From Spirobacillus cienkowskii (GTDB lineage Bacteria; Bdellovibrionota_B; Oligoflexia; Silvanigrellales; Silvanigrellaceae): DNA of 64,000 nt. Numbering within the stretch: the first letter of the stretch is position 1; the number at the start of each line of letters is the position of its first letter. The position numbers and the translations under genes were made by a program. The notes below the pieces were generated by a model. It had not been told where the DNA came from. It was given only the letters and a program-made list of their open reading frames with translations, and searched no databases. Positions 57,631 to 64,000 of the stretch are shown here, one piece after another. The stretch lies in contig QOVW01000059.1 of assembly GCA_003339605.1 (NCBI GenBank), positions 1-64,000 on the forward strand. The letters run 5' to 3'.

Positions 57631-57702
57631 GTAATACCAAAAGCTTGGTGGGGTTTAACCCCTTGGTATTACAAGGGGTTAAACCAACAAACCAAGCAGG
57701 AG
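57631..57702 (+). promoter_or_regulatory. Structured rpsB leader with mutually exclusive hairpins
   Basis: Arm GGTTTAACCCCTTG (57652-57665) pairs perfectly with CAAGGGGTTAAACC (57672-57685), with a 6-base loop. GCTTGGT (57643-57649) also pairs with ACCAAGC (57691-57697), which ends right at the ribosome site AGGAG (57698-57702). A competing pairing exists between GTAATACCAA (57631-57640) and TTGGTATTAC (57663-57672), which uses bases of the first hairpin. No T-run follows, so it probably acts on translation. Ribosomal S2 controls rpsB-tsf in E. coli through its leader. The same may hold here, by a different structure. Confidence 0.65.
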
Positions 57703-57710
57703 ACTTTTTT

Positions 57711-58502
57711 ATGTCTATTGAAGTACAAATGCGCGATCTTCTCGACGCTGGCGTTCATTTTGGTCACCAAGTACGCCGCTGGAATCCTAAAATGCGCCCT
57801 TTTATTTACGGTGAGCGCAATGGTATCCACATTATCGACCTCCAAAAAACACAAAAACTCTTTAAAGATGCACTAGCGTTTGTTGAGCAAACTGTTGCTG
57901 AAGGCGGCCACATTCTTTTTGTCGCAACCAAAAAACAAGCTCAAGAAATTATTGTTGAAGAAGCAGAAAGATCAGGAATGTTTCACATTCACCACCGCTG
58001 GCTCGGTGGCATGATGACAAACTGGCAAACAGTTCGCTCTAGTATTACTAAATTAAAACGCATTGAAAAAATGGCAAACGACGGCACTTACGAGAGCATC
58101 ACCAAACGTGAAGTGGCTCTAAAAGAACGTCTCCGCTTAAAACTAGAACGTTCTTTAGGCGGTATCAAAAATATGCCTGGCTTGCCTTCTGCAATTTTTG
58201 TTATTGACGCTAAAAAAGAATTCACCGCAATCGCTGAAGCAAATCGCTTAGGAATTCCTGTTATTGCTGTTACCGATACAAACAGTGATCCAAATGGCGT
58301 TAACTACATTATCCCTGGTAATGACGACAGCCTTAAAGCAATTAAACTTTATGCAAGCCTCATTTCTGATGCAGCAATGGCTGGCAAGCAACGTCGTAAA
58401 GCTGAAGCAACAAAAGAAGACTCTTCTTTTTCTTCAGATAGCGGCCGCTCACAAATTAAGGTTAAGCGTTTAAAATCACGCGATGAAGACGAAAATAACT
58501 AA
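57711..58502 (+). CDS. rpsB: 30S ribosomal protein S2
   Basis: The ATG at 57711 lies 8 bases after AGGAG. Upstream in-frame sequence is leader. The 263-residue protein has the S2 features: MRDLLDAGVHFGHQVRRWNP (7-26), then FIYGERNGIHIIDLQKT, HHRWLGGMMTNWQT, IKNMPGLPSAIFVIDAKKE and VTDTNSDPNGVNYIIPGNDD. A polar Ser/Lys/Asp tail of about 30 residues follows. S2 is a late-binding small-subunit protein. Its gene is followed by tsf after 64 bp. Confidence 0.98.
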   Translation: MSIEVQMRDLLDAGVHFGHQVRRWNPKMRPFIYGERNGIHIIDLQKTQKLFKDALAFVEQTVAEGGHILFVATKKQAQEIIVEEAERSGMFHIHHRWLGGMMTNWQTVRSSITKLKRIEKMANDGTYESITKREVALKERLRLKLERSLGGIKNMPGLPSAIFVIDAKKEFTAIAEANRLGIPVIAVTDTNSDPNGVNYIIPGNDDSLKAIKLYASLISDAAMAGKQRRKAEATKEDSSFSSDSGRSQIKVKRLKSRDEDENN

Positions 58503-58566
58503 AATCTAAAAGGTATTCCGCACCTGGAATACCTATAATTCAAAAATACAAACGAGGAACACTACA

Positions 58567-59511
58567 ATGGCTGTTGTAACTGCCCAAATGGTAAAAGAAC
58601 TTCGTGAAATGACTCTTGCTGGAATGTCTGACTGCAAAAAAGCTCTTGATGCAGCAGAAGGAGACATGGACAAAGCAGTTGTTATTTTACGTGAAAAAGG
58701 TCTTGCTAGCGCTGCAAAAAAAGCGGCTCGCGCTGCTAGCGAAGGCGTTGTGTCCACTGTTGTTGATAACAACAGTTTAGGCTTTATTTATGAAGTGAAT
58801 TGCGAAACTGACTTTGTCACTAAAAATGACGGTTTTCAAGCATTTGTCAACAATTTGCAAACTTTAATCAATAACGCAAAACCAGCTGATCTAGAAAACC
58901 TACTCAGTACCAAATATGACAATTCTAGCAATGTCCGCGATGCCGCAACGGCTCTTGTAGCACAAATTGGTGAAAATATTACTGTTCGCCGTTTTGCTCG
59001 TATTGGCAATGGCAAAAACTTTGTCACCTCTTATGTTCATGGTGGCGGTAAAATTGGTGTTCTTGTAGAGCTTTCTGGATCTGGTATTGAAAATCATTTT
59101 TCAAACTCTACATTAAATGATTTAGGAAAAGACGTTGCATTACAAGCTGCAGCGATGAAGCCTCAATATCTTAATGAACAAGAAATTCCTGCTGAAACAA
59201 TTAAAGCAGAAGAAGAAATCATCCGTAATAAATTTCTTCAACAAGGTAAGCCAGAAGCGGCGCTTGCAAAAATTGTTCCAAGCAGCATGAAAACTTGGTT
59301 CAAAGAAATTTGTTTAGTTGATCAACTTTTTGTTAAAGACGATAGCAAAACTGTTGCTGCCTATGTTGCTGAAGCTGGTAAAAAGCTAGGCATCAACGAC
59401 CTTAAAGTCAGCTCTTTTATTAGACTTGAACTCGGTCAAGGAGTAGAAAAAAAAGCTGAAGATTTTGCTGCCGAAGTTGCAGCAACTGTTGCAGCTGCTT
59501 CTAAAGCTTAA
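58567..59511 (+). CDS. tsf: Translation elongation factor Ts
   Basis: The 314-residue protein starts with the UBA-like helix motif (MVKELREMTLAGMSDCKKAL) and contains EVNCETDFV and the C-terminal FIRLELGQG. EF-Ts exchanges GDP for GTP on EF-Tu. GAGGAA precedes the ATG. It is the second gene of the rpsB-tsf operon and ends at a strong terminator 21 bp later. Confidence 0.98.
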   Translation: MAVVTAQMVKELREMTLAGMSDCKKALDAAEGDMDKAVVILREKGLASAAKKAARAASEGVVSTVVDNNSLGFIYEVNCETDFVTKNDGFQAFVNNLQTLINNAKPADLENLLSTKYDNSSNVRDAATALVAQIGENITVRRFARIGNGKNFVTSYVHGGGKIGVLVELSGSGIENHFSNSTLNDLGKDVALQAAAMKPQYLNEQEIPAETIKAEEEIIRNKFLQQGKPEAALAKIVPSSMKTWFKEICLVDQLFVKDDSKTVAAYVAEAGKKLGINDLKVSSFIRLELGQGVEKKAEDFAAEVAATVAAASKA

Positions 59512-59532
59512 TTTGCTAAGCTTTGCTTTAAA

Positions 59533-59576
59533 CAACAAAAAAAGGGATGCAAAATTAAGCATCCCTTTTTTTGTTG
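59533..59576. terminator. Bidirectional intrinsic terminator between tsf and the small charged protein gene
   Basis: CAAC, seven A, GGGATGC (59533-59550) pairs perfectly over 18 bases with GCATCCC, seven T, GTTG (59559-59576), with an 8-base loop. With poly-A on the left and poly-T on the right it works in both directions: for tsf on the plus strand and for the 59592-59978 gene on the minus strand. Confidence 0.93.
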
Positions 59577-59591
59577 CTTGAAATCTTGCAC

Positions 59592-59978
59592 TCACTTTTT
59601 ATCGTCATCTGTATGTTTAGGTTCATCGCTTTTTCTCAAACGCACCGAAAGATCAACACGGTGTTGCCGTGCTACAGCAAAAAATTTTTCAATTCCAAAT
59701 GAAATCATATTCTTAGCCACATCTTGGCTTATTCCTTTTAACAACTCATCTTTACCTTTAGAAAGAAGTTGCGTTGCTTCTTTTGGAAAATTATCTTTCA
59801 CTTCTTTAATCACATCCATACCGGTTGCAACCGTCTTTTTTAAAATATCACCACCAAATTTTGCAAGATCTTGCAAATCATCACGATCAAACCACTTTTG
59901 AGTTTCATCATCAAATGAAGATTTTTGTTTTTCAAATTTTTCTTTTTTATTTTTTTCGGAAGATTTTGAAGAATTCAT
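59592..59978 (-). CDS. Small charged helical protein, unknown function
   Basis: The 128-residue cytoplasmic protein has a Lys/Ser-rich start and a mostly helical middle (about 25-100, WFDRDDLQDLAKFGGDILKK then GMDVIKEVKDNF). The tail is highly polar (KHTDDDKK). I do not recognise a family. AAAGGC lies before the ATG, and the gene ends at the shared terminator with tsf. It is 70 bp after the start-distal end of the REC-TPR gene and may be in the same unit. Confidence 0.55.
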   Translation of the reverse strand: MNSSKSSEKNKKEKFEKQKSSFDDETQKWFDRDDLQDLAKFGGDILKKTVATGMDVIKEVKDNFPKEATQLLSKGKDELLKGISQDVAKNMISFGIEKFFAVARQHRVDLSVRLRKSDEPKHTDDDKK

Positions 59979-60048
59979 AATTTTTGCCTTTCAATTAATG
60001 AGGCGAGCACAGAATTTTAATATAATTTAGTATTAAAAAAATATCAAT

Positions 60049-61620
60049 TTAACTCGCCTTAGGAGGCTCTTGGTTTGCATCAGAGAGCGGATCTTGGTTT
60101 TTAGATTTGGTATTAACTTTACTATTTTTAAATGCCGGAAGCGGTAAACCTTTCATTCGCGCTAACGCTATTTGTGTTTCTTTAGCATTGGAATCAATGT
60201 GGATTGATTTTTCGTAACACTCCAATGCCTTTTTTTTATCTCGAAGAGCTTCATAACAACATCCTAAATTATAAATAAACTTTGAATTATTTGGCTCCAT
60301 ATCCGTCGCCTGTTCATACCATCCTAATGCACTGCGATAATTCTTCATTTTAATATACAATAACCCAACACGCGCTAAATTGTCTGCAATCGGTTCAATA
60401 TCGACAACCTCTTCGTATGCAGCAATAGCCTCAGAATATTTTTCCATTTTTGAGTAAATACGTCCATGAAGCTTAAAAACATCGAGTCGTAACGCAACCA
60501 ATGTCTTAGGAATTTTACGTAAATCTTCGAGTGCCTTCTCGTTTTTGCCTAATCTTTCAAACACTCTGGCTTTACATAAATACACATCATACTGATTGGG
60601 GTTTTTATTTAAAATATCAGACAGCGCATTGATTGCTCTATTGGGTTTGCCATCATCAATATAAAAATTTGCCATCTGCATCAATGCTTTTGTACTTTGG
60701 GGATTTTGCCTACGGGCTTTCATACAATAATGAATTGCTTTCTCTTTATTGCCAAGAGTCCATGAAATTTGCGCAAATTTTAAAAGTAAAAATTCGTCTG
60801 TTGGATCATCATGCAGAGCAAGTTTCATTTGCTCTAATGCTTTTTCTTTAAATCCCGCTATTTTTTGATTTTCTAAATAAATATCTGCGAGTAAAGCTCT
60901 ACGCTGCGCCTGTTTGCCATTAATGCTCAGTTCTTTTTCTAAAAAGGGAATAGCTTCAACTTTTTTATTATTTGCAATCAAAATGTCAGCACCTGCTGAA
61001 TATGCTGGATAATACATACTGTTACTTTCTATAGCTTTATTTACCAAATCTAACGCTATTGGAATATTTCCCAATTCTGCTTCGGTTTGCGCCAAACCAA
61101 TTAGAGAGCGCGCAGTAGGTTTTGAACTCGCATGAATTGCTTCAAATTCTTTTTTTGCATCGTCGTATTTTCCATTAAAAAATAACGATTCTGCGTGCCG
61201 TAATTTTTTAATGTTCTCGGGAGGATTTTTATATTTATCAATGACTGCTGCAACTTTATTTAGAATATCCTGAGTTTCAAAAGGTTTTAAAATGTAATCA
61301 CTGACACCCAAATCGACGCTGCGCACAATGTCTTCTTTTGTTGCCTCTCCAGAAAAAAATAACACAGGAATATCATTTTGCATGGCTCTCCCACGAATAT
61401 AGGCAAGAACCTCAAAACCATCGCCATTTGGCATATAGATGTCGGTGATCACAAGATCAACCCGATGACTTTTTAACCAAGCAATAGCTTCTTGACCATT
61501 TGGAAAATCATCAACATGGTATTGCCCCGTTTTGTCGAAAATACGGTAAAGAGCTTTTCTCATGTTTAACTGGTCGTCGATAAGAACAACCCGCAGATGT
61601 GCTGATTTACCATCCGCCAT
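60049..61620 (-). CDS. Response regulator with receiver domain and TPR array
   Basis: The 523-residue protein has an N-terminal receiver (acidic pair at 15-16, phospho-acceptor Asp60 in VDLVITDIYMP, then FSGEATKEDIVRSVDLGVSD and YILKPF with the conserved Lys). About nine TPR-like units run from 135 to 500, e.g. IGLAQTEAELGNIPIALDLV and YNLGCCYEALRDKKKALECY. There is no DNA-binding domain, so output is likely protein-protein interaction controlled by phosphorylation. No kinase gene is adjacent. It is a known general architecture, partner unknown. Confidence 0.85.
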   Translation of the reverse strand: MADGKSAHLRVVLIDDQLNMRKALYRIFDKTGQYHVDDFPNGQEAIAWLKSHRVDLVITDIYMPNGDGFEVLAYIRGRAMQNDIPVLFFSGEATKEDIVRSVDLGVSDYILKPFETQDILNKVAAVIDKYKNPPENIKKLRHAESLFFNGKYDDAKKEFEAIHASSKPTARSLIGLAQTEAELGNIPIALDLVNKAIESNSMYYPAYSAGADILIANNKKVEAIPFLEKELSINGKQAQRRALLADIYLENQKIAGFKEKALEQMKLALHDDPTDEFLLLKFAQISWTLGNKEKAIHYCMKARRQNPQSTKALMQMANFYIDDGKPNRAINALSDILNKNPNQYDVYLCKARVFERLGKNEKALEDLRKIPKTLVALRLDVFKLHGRIYSKMEKYSEAIAAYEEVVDIEPIADNLARVGLLYIKMKNYRSALGWYEQATDMEPNNSKFIYNLGCCYEALRDKKKALECYEKSIHIDSNAKETQIALARMKGLPLPAFKNSKVNTKSKNQDPLSDANQEPPKAS

Positions 61621-62017
61621 CCAATGCCCCTGTGTTGCAAAATGCAGAAAGAAAAAACATTAAAATTAAAAATCTCAATGCTAATCGGCAAATTGCTAAA
61701 AAAGATAACTGGGTAAAAATTAAGGGGTAGTTAGAAATTGGTAAAACACTGTTGGAGAGATTGATAAAGTTACTTTTAAGCTCTTAAGAGTACACTCTAT
61801 TTCTACCAAATTATCAATTAAATATATAAAAGTTTAGCATTTAATATATAACACTTTTAATCTTATTTTTAAAAAATATCTTGCATATTTGATTATTTTT
61901 TTGATATATAGTTGATTGGTATTATTGCTTAATATTAATGAACTATATGTTATAAATATTAAGAAAATTTAATATTTTTTCTATAAAAAACAAAGAACAT
62001 AAATACATACAAAAGGA
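61621..62017. other. Intergenic region between the REC-TPR gene and the amidotransferase-like gene
   Basis: About 400 bp, divergent and AT-rich, especially after 61800. It has a 10-bp perfect palindrome CTCTTAAGAG at 61781-61790. No tRNA, CRISPR or coding frame is visible. Promoters for both neighbours should lie here. Confidence 0.45.
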
Positions 62018-62023
62018 ATGATT

Positions 62024-62590
62024 ATGCCTTCATTAAGAAAGTCTTATAATCATATTTTAAGTGGAAGAAAAATAGAAAATAAAAAAACAAAGGAAATTAT
62101 TTTACAAGAATGTATAGATGAAATGAATGAACTTATTTTAAAATCACTAATAAATATTCAAAATTTAAAAAGAATCATTCTTATTTGTCTTTGTATGAAA
62201 GAAGATGAAGAAAATTTATTTAGCAAAAATTTTTTAAATAACATAGCAGAATTGAACAAAAATGAAAATTATTTATTTAGAAAAATTTTACCAAATAGTA
62301 TTCAAAAACTTCTTACATTTATTTTTATTTCTTTTGAAACCAATAAAAATATATTTATTACACTAGAAAATCATGATAAAGAAATAAAAAAATTAAATAC
62401 CATTTTATTTAAAAAATGGTTAACAGACATTTTAAAAATACCAACAAATATTTATAATTCAATAATTGATGAAAAATATATTAAAGAAGTATTTATTGAT
62501 ATCAAAAATAAAGTTACTTTTGGAAATGACGCCTTTAAAAATGGGAAAACTGGGAAAATGTTACATTTTATATTCAAAAACCAAAATTAA
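62024..62590 (+). CDS. N-terminal part of a probably frameshifted protein, unknown domain
   Basis: The ATG at 62024 is 7 bases from AAAGGA, while an ATG at 62018 touches it. The 188-residue product is helical, rich in Lys/Asn/Ile and without recognisable motif. Near the stop the text (LHFIFKNQN) looks random, while a shifted frame continues as protein: with one extra A at 62555-62558 it would read NVTFYIQKPKLNIGLLLISE and enter the amidotransferase-like frame. So this is probably the first part of one about 491-residue gene with 62605-63498. Confidence 0.5.
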   Translation: MPSLRKSYNHILSGRKIENKKTKEIILQECIDEMNELILKSLINIQNLKRIILICLCMKEDEENLFSKNFLNNIAELNKNENYLFRKILPNSIQKLLTFIFISFETNKNIFITLENHDKEIKKLNTILFKKWLTDILKIPTNIYNSIIDEKYIKEVFIDIKNKVTFGNDAFKNGKTGKMLHFIFKNQN

Positions 62591-62604
62591 ATATTGGATT
62601 ATTA

Positions 62605-63498
62605 TTGATTTCAGAAAAACATGGATACACAATACCAAGAGTAAAAAATTTAATTGAAGAAAAATTTCATAACAAAACAATACCAATACAACAGCATTTA
62701 CCCGTTAATTTAAAAAAGCTTAGATATGAATTAATAAGTATAATTTTGAAAACAAAATCTACTTCAAAAACCAATAGTTTTATTGACTGCTTATTTAAAA
62801 AATTAGAAACAAGCGATACTAATATTTATAGTGAGATTAATAAAATAAAAGAACACTGCTATAGTAAAATTGATAATTGTGATGGGGTCGTTATTCCAGG
62901 AGGAGAAAATATTGAACCTTTTTTCTATAATGCTATAGTTAAAAATGAAATAAAGATTATAACTTCTATAAATCCCTCCTCAATAAGAAGAACAATTAAT
63001 GAAATATTTACTATTCATAGATGCGTGACAAAAGGAATCCCCTTGATTGGGATATGTAGAGGACTTCAAATAATTAATGTTTATTTTTATGGCACTCTTA
63101 ACAACGTTGCAGAGCAAAATAATGATGATTTGAAACGTATTAGTGTTATTCAACAAGATTTAGCTCGCTTTAAAATTTTTGGTAATTGTTTAAATATCAA
63201 TGGATTATCATTGCATGAGCAAAAAATCCATAAACTAGGCCATAATCTCACAGTCACATCAGTTGATTTTTTTAATGACTCCGTAGCTAAGTCTATTGAA
63301 ACAAAAACTGGTGCCCCAATAATAGGATTACAATTTCATCCTGAAATGCTCGAACCCATGTATGATGGGCATGATGATATTTATAGGAATCATTTAATAT
63401 TTGAATATTTTTTTAAATGTTGTAAAATTTACAATCAAAAAAAGAACCTGCACATTCACTTGGCTAGATTCTTAAAAGAAGTTTGCCTCAATCAGTGA
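62605..63498 (+). CDS. Class I glutamine amidotransferase-like domain (peptidase C26, PuuD-like), probably the C-terminal part of a frameshifted gene
   Basis: The residues show the PuuD-type class I amidotransferase: DGVVIPGGENIEPFFYN, then RRTINEIFTIHRCV, catalytic Cys in PLIGICRGLQIINV, and the His/Glu pair in GLQFHPEM. PuuD hydrolyses gamma-glutamyl-GABA. The substrate here is unknown. The only start in this frame is a TTG at 62605 without ribosome site, and the first beta strand (LNIGLLLIS) lies partly upstream of it, so the real start must be earlier, in the previous frame. Confidence 0.6.
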   Translation: MISEKHGYTIPRVKNLIEEKFHNKTIPIQQHLPVNLKKLRYELISIILKTKSTSKTNSFIDCLFKKLETSDTNIYSEINKIKEHCYSKIDNCDGVVIPGGENIEPFFYNAIVKNEIKIITSINPSSIRRTINEIFTIHRCVTKGIPLIGICRGLQIINVYFYGTLNNVAEQNNDDLKRISVIQQDLARFKIFGNCLNINGLSLHEQKIHKLGHNLTVTSVDFFNDSVAKSIETKTGAPIIGLQFHPEMLEPMYDGHDDIYRNHLIFEYFFKCCKIYNQKKNLHIHLARFLKEVCLNQ

Positions 63499-63579
63499 CC
63501 TATCGAATAGGAGGGGGAATAATTAACTCTCATCTCCTCATAAGAACTTTTGATATTTATTGTATTAAATTTCTTATCA

Positions 63580-64000
63580 TTAATAAATTATTTGCTTTAA
63601 ACGCTTTAATGCAAGCCTGCTATCAATTTCTGGTTCTGCATTGTTTTTGTCCCATAATGAACCCTCTTTAAATTCTAACTTGCCCTCTGGCAACGGCACA
63701 AAACCGCTTTGCCAAAACCAATTCAAGCGGCTTCTGGGATTTCCAAGTAACTCCGCAGAGGGACGCCACTCTATGTGTTTTTCCACAAATTGATCCGGAG
63801 GATAGCGAAGCTGCAACGTTTTATAACGCTTTTTGACAACAGATTGGGGCGCCCACACCTCAATTCCAAGACACAACGCCGCTTTTGAGGGTGAAAGATT
63901 TTCTGCTGGTTGCGCAGAAGACCATTCACTGCCAATTTCTTCGCATGGCGTTTTTCCTTTTGGAATAAGCTCTAGCCTTAATAATTTAATTTCACTGGCA
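63580..64000 (-). CDS. C-terminal part of a protein with a degenerate J-domain (partial)
   Basis: The frame is open from the right window edge to the TAA at 63580-63582, about 139 residues visible. The segment CLGIEVWAPQSVVKKRYKTL then QLRYPPDQF resembles a DnaJ J-domain with LGI, a K-rich helix and then RYxPD. The His of the HPD motif, needed to stimulate DnaK, is Pro. WRPSAELLGNPRSRLNWFW follows, as a third and fourth helix could. No Gly/Phe or zinc-finger region is seen. It could also be an unrelated protein. The N-terminus is outside the window. Confidence 0.45.
   Translation of the reverse strand, partial: ASEIKLLRLELIPKGKTPCEEIGSEWSSAQPAENLSPSKAALCLGIEVWAPQSVVKKRYKTLQLRYPPDQFVEKHIEWRPSAELLGNPRSRLNWFWQSGFVPLPEGKLEFKEGSLWDKNNAEPEIDSRLALKRLKQIIY

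Noticed and set aside
1-64000. tRNA, rRNA, CRISPR, IS element or prophage genes
   Set aside because: None was recognised on either strand. The gaps are too short or too AT-rich, and no transposase, integrase or direct-repeat array is visible.

Overview
The window is strongly AT-rich DNA from a Gram-negative, flagellated, respiring bacterium. Supporting genes are flgB/flgC/fliE/fliF, a CcmF/CcmH-type cytochrome c maturation block with DsbD and HemF, an ActC-type subunit of alternative complex III, KdsD for LPS synthesis, and two sigma-54 activators. This combination fits an AT-rich member of the Bdellovibrionota/Oligoflexia (Silvanigrella-like). That placement is inference from gene content, not a computed phylogeny.

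Layout. 1-25.7 kb is mostly housekeeping: a repeat-tailed protein end, a candidate lipoprotein, an amino-acid permease, HolA, a lone ActC, an MFS carrier coupled to a bifunctional Rel/SpoT enzyme, KdsD, SseB, a GpmI-MazG fusion, DsbD, SohB, a SIS-domain sugar isomerase/deaminase, and a coupled hemF / ccmF-ccmH (fused) / CcmI-like operon. 25.8-46.3 kb is a type VI secretion (T6SS) island. It has a sigma-54 activator, a forward block (TssJ-like, unknown beta-rich protein, TssK, TssL, TssM, VgrG) and a reverse block (TssB, TssC, Hcp-like, TssE, TssF, TssG, TssA, an HTH protein), plus a PAAR-like tip gene divergent from tssB. The blocks converge on a decayed zone with a frameshifted small gene and an EamA transporter carrying an internal deletion. 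No ClpV/TssH is in the window. A good -24/-12 sigma-54 promoter lies in front of tssB, so the activator at the other end of the island probably controls the reverse block.

46.3-52.6 kb is a flagellar operon read on the minus strand: an AMIN-like/TPR protein, an AAA+ activator without the GAFTGA loop, then flgB, flgC, fliE and fliF. It stops after fliF exactly where the T6SS island begins. 52.8-61.6 kb returns to housekeeping: a PhoU protein with a phosphatase-like tail, lipA, a cyclophilin, thrS, rpsB-tsf with a structured leader and a bidirectional terminator, a small charged protein and a REC-TPR response regulator. 61.6-64 kb holds a probably frameshifted class I glutamine-amidotransferase gene and the end of a protein with a degenerate J-domain.

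The most notable points are the GpmI-MazG and CcmF-CcmH fusions, the compact split T6SS with its own sigma-54 circuit and no ClpV, the flagellar activator without GAFTGA, and the rpsB leader with mutually exclusive hairpins.
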